A stretch of DNA of 64,000 bases, taken from Alcanivoracaceae bacterium (GTDB taxonomy: Bacteria > Pseudomonadota > Gammaproteobacteria > Pseudomonadales > Alcanivoracaceae). The first letter of the stretch is position 1, and the number at the start of each line of letters is the position of its first letter. The stretch lies in the NCBI GenBank assembly GCA_027324795.1, contig DAHVSB010000004.1:1-64000 (forward strand), in the 5' to 3' direction. Of the stretch, positions 1 through 11,263 are shown piece after piece. The notes below the pieces were generated by a model. It did no database searches. It saw only the letters and a list, made by a program, of their open reading frames with translations, and was not told the DNA's origin. Position numbers and translations under genes: made by a program.

Positions 1-165
1 CACTCTTTCGAGTAGTTATCCCAAACTATAGGGCAGATTCCCATGCATTACTCACCCGTCCGCCGCTCGACGCCCAGGAGCAAGCTCCTGTCGTTTCCGC
101 TCGACTTGCATGTGTTAGGCCTGCCGCCAGCGTTCAATCTGAGCCATGATCAAACTCTTCAATTA
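1..165 (-). rRNA. rrs: 16S rRNA, 5' end (partial, truncated by window edge)
   Basis: Reverse complement reads AATTGAAGAGTTTGATCATGGCTCAGATTGAACGCTGGCGGCAGGCCTAACACATGCAAGTCGAGCGG, the canonical bacterial 16S 5' end. Confidence 0.98.
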
Positions 166-314
166 AAGAAAAGATTTAAAGTGTCTTACCACTTAATTCA
201 TGCTCAGCTATCAATCGCAATTAATCATTACTGTGTAATGAATTGAAACTTGCTCTGATGCTGATAATAACTACTGCAGCACAGAACAGGTCCCACACGT
301 TTGTCTGTTTAGAT

Positions 315-326
315 TGTTAAAGAGCT
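315..326 (-). promoter_or_regulatory. rrn leader boxA antitermination element
   Basis: Reverse complement AGCTCTTTAACAATCTAAACAGACAAACGTGTGGGACC closely matches the E. coli rrn leader boxA region (TGCTCTTTAACA). Confidence 0.85.
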
Positions 327-372
327 TGACTGGCTAGCATCTTAACTTGCTGCCCCGTCGTTGTGGATGCGC

Positions 373-400
373 ATTATAGAGATTCAGATTTGAATGTCAA
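373..400 (-). promoter_or_regulatory. rrn sigma70 promoter (-35 TTGACA at 395-400, -10 TATAAT at 373-378, 16-bp spacer)
   Basis: Minus strand TTGACA-TTCAAATCTGAATCTC-TATAAT-GCGC upstream of boxA and 16S; GC-rich discriminator. Confidence 0.9.
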
Positions 401-665
401 CCTTAATTTTAAATCTTTTTTCCGAGTGTTCGTTTTATGAACTTTCGGAATTAAGGGGTTGATTCTCTTGCATCCAAGCCACACTTAATTGTGTAGCCCA
501 CCCGCCTTGCTGCTTACTTGCAGTGTCTGCGTGGTAGGCCGGCAAGTATACATACCAAAAAGGAAAAAGCACGCCATTTTTAAAAGATTCTTCGAAATAT
601 GCTTTGAACGCCTACAAAACAAACCATTCGTATATTTATCGAACGGAATCCTGTGTTCTTTCTGC

Positions 666-1463
666 TTAATCGAGCTTTTTTTGAAAGGGAAACAAGCCCA
701 CAGATAACAAAGGCCCCGATGCAGCAAAACAAACAGCCACAACCAAAAGCACCAGCGGCGGATCCAAAAAGATTACGGCCAACGCAACAATTGCTCCAAG
801 TAATACCCGAAAAGGCACACGGCCTACTCTAAATTCTTTAAACGAGTGATAACTTACCGGCGACACCATCAACAACCCTGCTGCTGCGGTTACTAAGGCC
901 ACCAGATAACCAATGCTGCTGCCGTCCCAGCCGCGGCTTGCTCCCAACCAAACTAACGTCGCCACTAGACCAGCTGCTGCCGGGCTCGCTAAACCGGTAA
1001 AAAACCTATGATCAGCCGTATCAGCTTGAACATTAAATCGTGCCAGCCTCAACGCCGCACATGCCACATATAAAAAAGCGGCCGCCCAACCTAAGTTGCC
1101 AAGCTCAGACAGCGCCCATACATAGGCCACTAAACCAGGGGCTACACCAAATGCAACACAATCCGAAAGCGAATCATATTCTGCCCCAAATTTACTTTGT
1201 GTGTTTGTTAAGCGGGCAACACTTCCATCAAGCCCATCGAGAATGCCGCCAGCAACAATAGCCATTGCTGCATATACAAAATCTCCATTTACTGCACACA
1301 CAATAGCGAAGAAACCAGCAAACAAAGCCCCACTCGTAATTAAGTTGGGCAACAAAAAGACTCCCTTATGCCTGTGACCACTTGTTGCCTCTACTTCATG
1401 AACCTCAAAATCATGATTTTTTGAATCTTGTTGCTCTTTTTGACTATCCATGCGCTTCCTCAT
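666..1463 (-). CDS. pssA: CDP-diacylglycerol--serine O-phosphatidyltransferase
   Basis: 265 aa; CDP-alcohol phosphatidyltransferase motif (DGLDGSVARLTN...GAEYDSLSD), multiple TM segments; adjacent to ilvC. Confidence 0.93.
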   Translation of the reverse strand: MRKRMDSQKEQQDSKNHDFEVHEVEATSGHRHKGVFLLPNLITSGALFAGFFAIVCAVNGDFVYAAMAIVAGGILDGLDGSVARLTNTQSKFGAEYDSLSDCVAFGVAPGLVAYVWALSELGNLGWAAAFLYVACAALRLARFNVQADTADHRFFTGLASPAAAGLVATLVWLGASRGWDGSSIGYLVALVTAAAGLLMVSPVSYHSFKEFRVGRVPFRVLLGAIVALAVIFLDPPLVLLVVAVCFAASGPLLSVGLFPFQKKLD

Positions 1464-1530
1464 TATTACTTACGGCATAGTATTGAATAGATAACTTTAT
1501 ATCACACCAACAATTTACTCTATAAACAAA

Positions 1531-1554
1531 AAGGCCTGCACAATGGCAGGCCTT
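1531..1554 (-). terminator. Rho-independent terminator downstream of ilvC
   Basis: Minus strand AAGGCCTGCCATTGTGCAGGCCTTTTTGTTT. Confidence 0.85.
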
Positions 1555-1582
1555 CAGCGACACAAACTAAAGTGCTTATGAC

Positions 1583-2614
<1,032 letters not shown>

Positions 2615-2659
2615 TTATGAATATAGAAATTAACGCCGTAGCACTTTAGTGCAAAAGCA

Positions 2660-2689
2660 TTGTTGCGTAAACTGCTATATGCGCAACAA
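2660..2689. promoter_or_regulatory. Inverted repeat in ilvC/ilvY divergent region, candidate IlvY operator
   Basis: TTGTTGCG-N14-CGCAACAA between divergent ilvC and the LysR gene. Confidence 0.6.
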
Positions 2690-2709
2690 CACATGCAGGA
2701 AAATGCAAC

Positions 2710-3603
2710 ATGCACACAAAACCACTCCATCTTTTTATTACACTGGCAGAAACCTTGCACTTTGGTCGTGCAAGCCAGCTTTGCCATCTCAGCCCTTCAG
2801 CACTGAGCCGCAACATTAGACAGCTTGAAGAGCAACTAGGTGTCACTTTATTTAAGCGGGACAACCGCCAAGTATCGCTAACATCGGAAGGCGTTTTATT
2901 TTTAGAGTATGCGCGACAGGCTCTGCAAAACTGGCATGACATCCGTCAGCGTTTACGACCCGATCCAGATGTGTTGTCAGGAAACTTAAGCTTGTATTGC
3001 TCGGTTACTGCGAGCTATAACTTTTTATATGAACTACTTAATGATTTTAGGCTCAATCATCCAAGCATTGAACTGAGCCTCCACACAGGCGATCCAGCAC
3101 TAGCAGTTAACATGGTGGAAAGCCGCGACACTGATATTGCCATTGGTGCTCGGCCAGATACGCTATCATCTAACACTATTTTTCAACCCATCACCCACTC
3201 TGCGTTGGTGTTTATCGCGCCAGCTAGCCAACCACACTGGGTGGAGCAACTCACGAGCGACGTCACCGCTGCTACTTGGTCTAATATTCCATTTATATTG
3301 GCGGAGCAAGGGTTAGCTCGTCAGCGAACGGACAAATGGCTTGCCGACCATGGCATCAGACCAAAAGTTTATGCACAAGTGCGTGGCAACGAAGCCATTG
3401 TGAGCATGGTAAGTTTGGGCTTTGGTATCGGGGTTGCACCGCAAATTGTGCTAGAGAACAGCCCGCTTAACCAACGCATAAAAGTTTTGCCTATTAGCCC
3501 AGCGCTTGCGCCTTATGATATTGGGTTGTTTGCGCTGAAAGAACGATTAAGCGACCCCTTGATTGATGCTTTCTTTACTACCACTAGCCGCCATGAGCGA
3601 TAA
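2710..3603 (+). CDS. ilvY: LysR-family transcriptional activator of ilvC
   Basis: 297 aa; N-terminal LysR HTH (LHFGRASQLCHLSPSALSRNIRQLEEQLGVTLFKRDNRQVSLTSEG), divergent from ilvC. Confidence 0.93.
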   Translation: MHTKPLHLFITLAETLHFGRASQLCHLSPSALSRNIRQLEEQLGVTLFKRDNRQVSLTSEGVLFLEYARQALQNWHDIRQRLRPDPDVLSGNLSLYCSVTASYNFLYELLNDFRLNHPSIELSLHTGDPALAVNMVESRDTDIAIGARPDTLSSNTIFQPITHSALVFIAPASQPHWVEQLTSDVTAATWSNIPFILAEQGLARQRTDKWLADHGIRPKVYAQVRGNEAIVSMVSLGFGIGVAPQIVLENSPLNQRIKVLPISPALAPYDIGLFALKERLSDPLIDAFFTTTSRHER

Positions 3604-3605
3604 AA

Positions 3606-3636
3606 AAGCCCTCATATTCTAAAAACACGAGGGCTT
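3606..3636 (-). terminator. Terminator downstream of ilvH
   Basis: Minus strand AAGCCCTCGTGTTTTTAGAATATGAGGGCTTTTTTAT. Confidence 0.8.
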
Positions 3637-3656
3637 CCACTTACTTAGCATGCAAT

Positions 3657-4148
3657 CTACAGGCTAAGTGTTTTTTCGCCTCTAGCTATACCGGATACGC
3701 CTGAGCGCACCACTTCAAGCACTTGTGCTTCTCCAATGGCTGCGATAAATGCATCGAGCTTATCGCTTGTGCCTGTTAGCTGCACCACATAAACGGTGCT
3801 GGTAACGTCCACAATTTGGCCACGGAAGATATCCACGGTGCGCTTAACTTCAGCACGCTGAGCGCCGCTGGCCTTAAGTTTAATCAGCATGATTTCACGC
3901 TCCACATGCTCACCTTCACTTAAGTCCACCAACTTCACCACCTCGATTAGCTTATTGAGATGCTTGGTAATACGCTCAATAGTTCTGTCATCGCCATAAG
4001 TGGTGAGGGTTAAACGTGACAAGGTCGCATCCTCAGTGGGCGCTACTGTTAGGGTTTCAATGTTATATCCACGCTGGGAAAACAAACCTACCACTCTTGA
4101 AAGGGCGCCGGGCTCGTTTTCCATTAGGATTGAGATAATGCGCCTCAT
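3657..4148 (-). CDS. ilvH: Acetolactate synthase small (regulatory) subunit
   Basis: 163 aa; MRRIISILMENEPGALSRVVGLFSQRGYNIETLTVAPTED, ACT domain. Confidence 0.97.
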   Translation of the reverse strand: MRRIISILMENEPGALSRVVGLFSQRGYNIETLTVAPTEDATLSRLTLTTYGDDRTIERITKHLNKLIEVVKLVDLSEGEHVEREIMLIKLKASGAQRAEVKRTVDIFRGQIVDVTSTVYVVQLTGTSDKLDAFIAAIGEAQVLEVVRSGVSGIARGEKTLSL

Positions 4149-4149
4149 A

Positions 4150-5883
4150 TCAAGTCCGCTCCGTTTTGTTTAGCCACATATCACGCATGGACCCATCAGC
4201 AATATGCATTGGGTAAACATGCTCTTCTGGGTCCACATAAATATCCATGAACACCAAGCGATCCTTCAAAGAAAACGCTTTTTCCATGGCAGCTTCCAGA
4301 TCCTCAGCCTTATCTACACGCATACCCACATGACCATAAGATTCTGTGAGCTTCACAAAATCAGGTAGGGAATCCATGTAAGACTGGCTATGGCGCCCGC
4401 CATACTGCATGTCTTGCCACTGTTTCACCATGCCCAAGGCTTGGTTATTGATGTTAATAATCTTGATGGGCAAACCGTATTGCAAGCAAGTAGAGAGCTC
4501 TTGAATATTCATTTGAATACTGCCCTCACCAGTGACGCATGCTACTACTGCTTCTGGGAAGGCAAATTGAACTCCCATCGCAGCCGGCAAGCCAAAACCC
4601 ATGGTCCCTAGGCCACCTGAGTTAATCCAGCGGCGCGGCTTATCAAAAAGATAATACTGCGCTGCGAACATTTGGTGTTGACCCACGTCGCTAGTGACAT
4701 ATGCATCACCCTTAGTGGCTTTATATAAAGCTTGAACCACTTGCTGCGGCTTCATCATATCGCCGGTTTCATAGCGCAGACCATGAACCTTGCGCCAACC
4801 ATTAATTTCTTCCCACCAGCTTGCGATCGCTTTCTCATCTGGCTTGCCAGAATGTTCGTCGAGCATGGTTAGCATTTCGCCCAGCACCTGCTTCACTGGC
4901 CCCACGATGGGAATATCTGCCGTGACGTTTTTGGAAATAGTCGCTGGGTCTATATCTATATGGATGACTTTAGCATTAGGGCAAAACTTTGATGTGTCGT
5001 TCGTTGCTCTATCATCAAAACGAGAACCCACCGCCAAAATCAAATCCGAGTTATGCATGGCCATATTGGCTTCATACGTTCCATGCATCCCCAGCATACC
5101 AATGCTTAATTCATCAGTAGCCGGATAGCCGCCAAGCCCCATAAGCGTATTTGTCACGGGGTAGCCTAGTTTGCGTGCAAGGGCCGTTAACTCTTCGCTA
5201 GCCTCACCCATGACGACGCCTCCGCCAGCGTAAATCACTGGCTTTTTAGCTTTGAGCAACTCGTCCACTGCTTTGCGGGTTTGCCCAGAGTGCCCTTTAG
5301 TGATTGGCATATAAGAGCGCATTTTCACGCTCTTCGGGTATTCGTACGGGTATTTTAAATGCGGCGCAGTTTTATCCTTTGGAATATCAATCAGCACGGG
5401 ACCAGGACGCCCTGTAGTGGCAATATAAAACGCCTTCTTCATGATTTCAGGAATATCTTCAGTGCGCTGCACCATAAAGCTGTGCTTTACGATGGGGCGA
5501 CAGACACCCACCATATCGGTTTCTTGGAAAGCATCATCGCCAATCCAGTCAGAACGCACCTGTCCAGAAATAACAATTAGCGGGATAGAATCCATATAAG
5601 CTGTGGCAATACCGGTAACAGCATTAGTGGCGCCAGGGCCTGAAGTTACTAGCACAACGCCCGGCTTGCCAGTGGCACGCGCATAACCGTCGGCTGCGTG
5701 CGCTGCTGCTTGCTCATGGCGTACAAGAATATGATGCACCTTGTTTTCATGGTCTTTCGGCTGTTGAAAGATTGCATCGTAGATGTGGAGAACCGCTCCA
5801 CCTGGATAGCCAAAAAGATATTCAACGCCTTCATCCTGAAGGGCGCGAACAACCATTTCAGCACCTGATAATTTTTCCACCAC
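4150..5883 (-). CDS. ilvI: Acetolactate synthase large subunit
   Basis: ThDP enzyme; [35 protein letters not shown]. The ORF opens at 5943, but a GTG at 5883 preceded by GAGGTG is a more plausible start. Confidence 0.95.
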   Translation of the reverse strand: MVEKLSGAEMVVRALQDEGVEYLFGYPGGAVLHIYDAIFQQPKDHENKVHHILVRHEQAAAHAADGYARATGKPGVVLVTSGPGATNAVTGIATAYMDSIPLIVISGQVRSDWIGDDAFQETDMVGVCRPIVKHSFMVQRTEDIPEIMKKAFYIATTGRPGPVLIDIPKDKTAPHLKYPYEYPKSVKMRSYMPITKGHSGQTRKAVDELLKAKKPVIYAGGGVVMGEASEELTALARKLGYPVTNTLMGLGGYPATDELSIGMLGMHGTYEANMAMHNSDLILAVGSRFDDRATNDTSKFCPNAKVIHIDIDPATISKNVTADIPIVGPVKQVLGEMLTMLDEHSGKPDEKAIASWWEEINGWRKVHGLRYETGDMMKPQQVVQALYKATKGDAYVTSDVGQHQMFAAQYYLFDKPRRWINSGGLGTMGFGLPAAMGVQFAFPEAVVACVTGEGSIQMNIQELSTCLQYGLPIKIININNQALGMVKQWQDMQYGGRHSQSYMDSLPDFVKLTESYGHVGMRVDKAEDLEAAMEKAFSLKDRLVFMDIYVDPEEHVYPMHIADGSMRDMWLNKTERT

Positions 5884-5973
5884 TTTCACCTCAAATAGAC
5901 TATGCCCTATATACAGAAGTGCATTCTGCACCCATGTCGGCATAGTAATTCATTGAATTGAGTTACGTTTTGA

Positions 5974-6082
5974 GTTCGCAGAAAAGAAAACCCCGCTTTG
6001 GTTTCCCATAGCTCTTGCGGAGGTGGCCGGCAAGAACGCGAACAGATGAATGCTGGGACTTCACGTTTGATAACGTGCAAGT
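5974..6082 (-). promoter_or_regulatory. Candidate ilvI leader attenuator (structured 5' UTR with terminator and competing hairpin)
   Basis: Minus strand CUCCGC(6017-6022)...GCGGGG(5991-5996) stem followed by UUUUCUUUU. A competing stem UCUUGC/GCAAGA (6013-6018/6030-6035) overlaps the 5' terminator arm. A further hairpin ACTTGCACGTTATCAAACGTGAAGT lies upstream (6058-6082). Confidence 0.6.
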
Positions 6083-6262
6083 GAGCGCCACGGTAATGAC
6101 GCCCCCGGTCCTGGCCACACTGGCACTTGGGTAAAGCGCAGGGGTTCCGATTTCCGGAAGACGTCGATTGTCGCACATATTTAACATCTATCCAACCTCT
6201 AACCTTGCACCCACAAAAACGGCGAGGCATGCTAAACGGTATTCGTAAGCAAGGAGATAATC

Positions 6263-6673
6263 GTGAAGCGCTTAGGTTCAATTTTATGTATGGCAACACT
6301 TATCAGCCTAGGCTCGTTGGCGACTGCCGACATCTTCCACCGCTGGGTGGATGAAAACGGGGTCACCCATTACAGCAAAACTGCTCCCCAAGGCCGCCAA
6401 AGTGAAACCATCAGCACAACAACCGGCACTCCCGCCCAACAGTCTGCGCCAATGGCAGAGCCCGCACCGGCCGACCACCATGAAACGTCAACCAGTTCGG
6501 CCGACGAAGTACAAGCAAAATGGTGTCAGCAACACCGTGAAAACTTAGACATTCTTCAAAATAAAGACAGAGTGCAGCAGCAAGACCCAGATACAGGGGA
6601 AATGCGCACACTTACAGAAGCGGAACGGGCTGAAATGATTAAACAAATAGAAGCACAGCTCGAAGGCTGCTAG
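6263..6673 (+). CDS. DUF4124 domain-containing exported protein
   Basis: 136 aa; signal peptide then ADIFHRWVDENGVTHYSKTAPQG, typical DUF4124 motif. Confidence 0.85.
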   Translation: MKRLGSILCMATLISLGSLATADIFHRWVDENGVTHYSKTAPQGRQSETISTTTGTPAQQSAPMAEPAPADHHETSTSSADEVQAKWCQQHRENLDILQNKDRVQQQDPDTGEMRTLTEAERAEMIKQIEAQLEGC

Positions 6674-6688
6674 TTTTTGCCCATAAAA

Positions 6689-6722
6689 AACCCCAAAAAG
6701 TTAACACAACTTTTTGGGGTTA
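6689..6722 (-). terminator. Terminator between DUF4124 gene and clpB
   Basis: Minus strand AACCCCAAAAAGTTGTGTTAACTTTTTGGGGTTTTTTATGG. Confidence 0.85.
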
Positions 6723-6741
6723 GTGCTTAGATCCGTTTTAT

Positions 6742-9324
6742 TTAAGCTGCATTAAATGCGAGCTTACCCTCCTCAACTTCTACTTTAATACAGCTGTCAG
6801 GTGCAAAATCGCCCCGCAAAATAGCGGTTGCAAGCGGATTTTCCACAAGTTGCTGTATCGTACGCTTCAACGGACGCGCCCCGTACACAGGGTCATAACC
6901 AGCTTCCACGAGTAAGTTTAACGCTTCCTCGCTCACTTCAAGCGCTAGATCACGCTCTGCTAAGCGAGAGCGCAATCCCTCTAGCTGGATTGTAGCGATG
7001 CTATGCATCTGCTCCTTGCCTAGGGGGTGGAATACAACAGCCTCATCAATCCGGTTGATAAACTCAGGGCGAAAATGCTGCTCTACAACCCCCATGACGG
7101 CGCCTTTCATGGTGTCATAATCGCTTTCCCCTGCCAAAGTTTGGATGAGGTCTGACCCCAAATTTGAGGTCATCACAATCACCGTATTACGGAAATCCAC
7201 GGTGCGGCCCTGGCCATCCGTTAAGCGACCATCGTCTAACACCTGCAGTAGGATATTGAACACATCGCTATGAGCCTTTTCTACCTCGTCAAGCAAGAGC
7301 ACAGAGTAAGGTTTGCGCCGCACAGCTTCCGTCAAATAGCCGCCCTCTTCGTAGCCCACATAACCTGGGGGTGCTCCAATTAAGCGCGCTACAGAATGTT
7401 TTTCCATAAACTCAGACATATCGATGCGCACCATGGCCTCTTCGGTATCGAACAAGAACTCAGCCAGGGCTTTACAGAGCTCTGTTTTACCCACGCCAGT
7501 GGGTCCTAAGAAAAGGAAGGAACCATTCGGACGGTTAGGATCAGCCAAACCTGCACGTGAGCGTCGAACGGCGTTGGCCACCGCTTCCACGGCTTCATTT
7601 TGCCCAACCACACGCTCGTGCAAAGCTGCTTCCATTTTCAATAACTTATCGCGCTCGCCTTCAAGCATCTTATTAACGGGAATACCTGTCCAACGCGATA
7701 CCACCTCAGCAATTTCTTCGTCGGTGACCTCTGTGCGCAACAGCTGCATAGCAACCGCCTCAGAATCTCCGCCAGTATCTGCCACGTTAATTTTGCGTTC
7801 TAATTCTGGAATTACCCCATACTGCAATTCAGACATGCGGCTTAAATCTCCCGCACGGCGAGCCTGATCCATTTCCACACGTGCTTTATCGAGCTCCGCC
7901 TTAATGCTTTGCACGTCTTGAACTGAAGCTTTTTCTGCATCCCAAATTTCACGTAGATCAGCGAACTCTTTTTCCAGTTCTGCTATCTCATCTTTCACTT
8001 TTTCGAGACGTTCTTGACTGGCTTTATCTTTTTCCTTGCTAAGCGCCTCGCGTTCCATTTTAAGTTGGATAATACGACGGTCCAAACGATCCATTTCCTC
8101 TGGCATGGAATCAATTTCCATGCGAATACGGCTGCCTGCCTCATCAATTAAATCGATGGCTTTATCTGGTAACTGTCGGTCTGTGATGTAGCGATGAGAA
8201 AGTTGCGCTGCCGCCACGATAGCGCCATCGGTAATGGTGATACCATGGTGCACTTCATAGCGCTCTTTCAATCCGCGCAGAATGGCGATTGTGTCCTCCA
8301 CAGAAGGCTCATCCACTTGCACTCGCTGGAAGCGGCGCTCAAGGGCGGCATCCTTTTCAATATATTGGCGGTATTCATCTAAAGTGGTGGCGCCTACACA
8401 GTGAAGCTCACCACGGGCCAAGGCGGGCTTTAACATATTGCCTGCATCCATAGCGCCATCTGCTTTACCTGCGCCCACCACAGTGTGTAGCTCATCAATA
8501 AAAAGAATTATTTGGCCTTCGGCCTTAGCAAGCTCGTTGAGCACTGCCTTCAAGCGCTCTTCAAACTCTCCGCGATACTTAGCGCCGGCTATAAGAGCAG
8601 CCATATCTAAAGCTAACACGCGCTTTCCCTTTAGGCCTTCAGGCACTTCGTTATTCACAATACGCTGCGCCAACCCTTCCACAATGGCGGTTTTACCCAC
8701 CCCTGGCTCACCGATGAGCACTGGGTTGTTTTTAGTACGTCGTTGTAATACCTGAATAGTGCGCCGAATCTCGTCATCTCGACCAATCACAGGGTCAAGC
8801 CTGCCAGACTCTGCCTTTTCAGTAAGGTCCACGGTATATTTTTCTAACGCTTCGCGTTGATCCTCAGCACCTGCTTCTTGCACGGTTTCACCTCCACGCA
8901 TTTTTTGTATGGCAGCTTGCAGCGCCGCCTTATTTACACCTGACTGTTGCATTAACTTACCCACTGCACCGCCCACATCGCAGGCAGCAAGTAGCATAGC
9001 TTCTGTGGTGATATAAGCATCACCAAGCTGCTGGGTTTCTTTGTCAGCTAAATTAAATAATTGGCCAAAAGCACGCGAAGCCTGCACTTCGCCATCAAAA
9101 GGGGTGTGCGTAGGTAATTTATCCACAGCCATACGTAGAGCAGTGGTTAAGTCTGTAACATTCACTCCCACCTGCTGAAGAAGTGGCTGAGCACTTCCGC
9201 CTTTCGCCTCAAGCATGGCGAGCAATACATGTTCTGGCTCCAGGGTAGCTTGGCTTGCCCCCACAGCAATGGACTGTGCATCCATTAAAACACTCTGCAA
9301 CCGCTTGGTTAATCTTTCTTGCAT
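6742..9324 (-). CDS. clpB: ATP-dependent disaggregase ClpB
   Basis: Two AAA+ domains ([37 protein letters not shown]), coiled-coil middle domain; likely start [10 protein letters not shown] inside an 881-aa ORF. Confidence 0.98.
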   Translation of the reverse strand: MQERLTKRLQSVLMDAQSIAVGASQATLEPEHVLLAMLEAKGGSAQPLLQQVGVNVTDLTTALRMAVDKLPTHTPFDGEVQASRAFGQLFNLADKETQQLGDAYITTEAMLLAACDVGGAVGKLMQQSGVNKAALQAAIQKMRGGETVQEAGAEDQREALEKYTVDLTEKAESGRLDPVIGRDDEIRRTIQVLQRRTKNNPVLIGEPGVGKTAIVEGLAQRIVNNEVPEGLKGKRVLALDMAALIAGAKYRGEFEERLKAVLNELAKAEGQIILFIDELHTVVGAGKADGAMDAGNMLKPALARGELHCVGATTLDEYRQYIEKDAALERRFQRVQVDEPSVEDTIAILRGLKERYEVHHGITITDGAIVAAAQLSHRYITDRQLPDKAIDLIDEAGSRIRMEIDSMPEEMDRLDRRIIQLKMEREALSKEKDKASQERLEKVKDEIAELEKEFADLREIWDAEKASVQDVQSIKAELDKARVEMDQARRAGDLSRMSELQYGVIPELERKINVADTGGDSEAVAMQLLRTEVTDEEIAEVVSRWTGIPVNKMLEGERDKLLKMEAALHERVVGQNEAVEAVANAVRRSRAGLADPNRPNGSFLFLGPTGVGKTELCKALAEFLFDTEEAMVRIDMSEFMEKHSVARLIGAPPGYVGYEEGGYLTEAVRRKPYSVLLLDEVEKAHSDVFNILLQVLDDGRLTDGQGRTVDFRNTVIVMTSNLGSDLIQTLAGESDYDTMKGAVMGVVEQHFRPEFINRIDEAVVFHPLGKEQMHSIATIQLEGLRSRLAERDLALEVSEEALNLLVEAGYDPVYGARPLKRTIQQLVENPLATAILRGDFAPDSCIKVEVEEGKLAFNAA

Positions 9325-9468
9325 TAGGGTTACCTCTAACAGTTGAATTGAGGCGCACCACGCCTCACAACAAGGCTTTCTCCACACAAAACAATATAAG
9401 AGAAAGCTAAACTACCCTAATAAGTGGTGCCAGTGAACGCATATTCAAGAGAGGTTTTAGTATTTTTA

Positions 9469-10194
9469 TTATGGTTCAAGCCAAATTAAACTTGCAAAGC
9501 GACCCGTTTGGCCTTCTTTGCGGTAGGAGTAAAAACGCTGTTGGTTATCCGTAGCCGTGCATAAATTGCTTAGCGTAACTTGCACGCCTAGCGTATCTAA
9601 CTGCACTTTTGCCAAACTTGCCAAATCGCAACGCCAGTGATCTAGGCCATCCTCAATAAAGCAGGCCTGAGCCGCTGGGTCGCTAGCAAGCGCCTCATAA
9701 ACCTCTGGCCCCACCTGATAGGCGCCTTGTGAAATCGCCGGCCCCACCCAAGCTGCTAAAGGCTCTTGCTGTGGCGCTAGCAACTCAACCGCCCGCGCCA
9801 GAATACCCTGTGCCAAGCCTCGCCATCCAGCGTGCACAGCAGCCACTTTGGTGCCATCCAAGCGGGCAAACAACACCGGCAAGCAATCCGCCGTCAGCAC
9901 CACACACGGCTGATCAGCCCCTTCACTCCATACACCATCAGCCTCCGCTGCCGCACCGCCAGCTTCTACTACTTGCACACCATGCACTTGTGTGAGCCAG
10001 TGGGGCGCATGCTTCGTAGCAATATGCTTCCACAGCTGCTGTCTTGCGGCCAACACGCGCTCGGGGGCATCACCTGTATTTAGCCCAAAGTTAAAACCAT
10101 CCCAAGGCGGCGGCGACACCTGCGCACAACGGGTGCTTACTAGCACCCGAACCTTTGGATGCGGATGCCATTCAGGGTATAACCACCGGTTCAT
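9469..10194 (-). CDS. pgeF: Multicopper polyphenol oxidase/laccase-domain protein (YfiH/PgeF family)
   Basis: 241 aa; LTQVHGVQVVEA..VVLTADCLPVLFA..VAAVHAGWRGLAQGIL; 3' of rluD. Confidence 0.92.
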   Translation of the reverse strand: MNRWLYPEWHPHPKVRVLVSTRCAQVSPPPWDGFNFGLNTGDAPERVLAARQQLWKHIATKHAPHWLTQVHGVQVVEAGGAAAEADGVWSEGADQPCVVLTADCLPVLFARLDGTKVAAVHAGWRGLAQGILARAVELLAPQQEPLAAWVGPAISQGAYQVGPEVYEALASDPAAQACFIEDGLDHWRCDLASLAKVQLDTLGVQVTLSNLCTATDNQQRFYSYRKEGQTGRFASLIWLEP

Positions 10195-11156
10195 GCCTGT
10201 GCGTCCTCTTTTAGTAGTGACACCAACTGCTCCATATCAGCCGGCAAAGGTGCTTCAAACTCCATAAACTCCTGGGTTACTGGATGAATGAAACCTAATC
10301 GCTGGGCATGCAATGCTTGGCGCTTAAAGCCCTGCAATGCTTCTCTCAGCGCTGGGCTTGCGCCGGCTGGTAACCGTAAGCGTCCCCCATACACGCCATC
10401 GCCCACCAAAGGGTAGCGAATATGATGCATATGTACGCGTATTTGATGAGTACGCCCTGTTTCTAGCTGTGCCTGTACCAGTGTGTGCCCGCGAAAACGC
10501 TCCTGCACACGGTAGTGCGTCACCGCTTCTTTACCAGTGTCCACCACTGCTTGGCGCTTGCGGTCATGGGGGTGGCGATCAATAGGCGCATCCACGCAAC
10601 CGCCGCCGGTCATCACGCCATAAACAATAGCCGCATAAAAACGCTCCACACTGCGCTCTTGAAACTGTTCCACCAAACCCGCATGGGCCGCTAAAGAGGC
10701 AGCCACCACCATTAAGCCGGTGGTGTCTTTATCTAAGCGATGCACAATGCCTGCACGGGGCAAGTTAGCTAGCTGCGGGAACTGGTGCAGCAACCCGTTG
10801 AGCAAAGTGCCTTGGTGGTGCCCAGCAGCAGGATGGACGACTAAGCCCGCGGGCTTATTAATCACCACCAAATGCTCATCGGCATAAATAATTTCTAACT
10901 CAATAGCCTCTGGCGCATCTTCCACTTGCACTTCTACCACTGCATCTAAAACCAAAGTTTCTGTACCTAGCAAACGCTCCTTAGGCTTTACTTTTTGGCC
11001 ATTAACGGTAAGTTCACCCGTTTTAATCCACTCTTGTAGGCGCGAGCGGGACAAGCCCGAAAACAATTCAGCTGCCGCTTGGTCTACTCTCATGCCCGCT
11101 TGCGCTTCTGAAACTTCCACCTGTTGCTGAATTTTTTCTTGAATCGGTTGTCCCAT
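10191..11156 (-). CDS. rluD: 23S rRNA pseudouridine synthase D
   Basis: S4 domain plus IVHRLDKDTTGLMVVA motif; divergent from bamD. Confidence 0.96.
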   Translation of the reverse strand: MGQPIQEKIQQQVEVSEAQAGMRVDQAAAELFSGLSRSRLQEWIKTGELTVNGQKVKPKERLLGTETLVLDAVVEVQVEDAPEAIELEIIYADEHLVVINKPAGLVVHPAAGHHQGTLLNGLLHQFPQLANLPRAGIVHRLDKDTTGLMVVAASLAAHAGLVEQFQERSVERFYAAIVYGVMTGGGCVDAPIDRHPHDRKRQAVVDTGKEAVTHYRVQERFRGHTLVQAQLETGRTHQIRVHMHHIRYPLVGDGVYGGRLRLPAGASPALREALQGFKRQALHAQRLGFIHPVTQEFMEFEAPLPADMEQLVSLLKEDAQA

Positions 11157-11263
11157 GGTTCTTCCTAGATTTATTGGTTTCATTGGCTCGCAATTGCCGG
11201 CTGTGGTTAAATAACGCCTTGCGTGCTCGTTTGAGCCATCTTTGACTAAGTGATTGAGTGACT

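Noticed and set aside
43-246. 67-aa plus-strand ORF at left edge
   Set aside because: Lies antisense to the 16S rRNA 5' end and its leader; no coding evidence.
485-742. Overlapping opposite-strand ORFs 485..742 (-) and 489..707 (+) between rrn promoter and pssA
   Set aside because: Mutually overlapping, low-complexity translations with no recognised motifs; one overlaps the pssA 3' end.
5907-6299. 130-aa minus ORF in the ilvI leader
   Set aside because: Spans the structured leader and terminator, overlaps the start of the divergent DUF4124 gene, and has no recognisable family; more likely RNA than protein.
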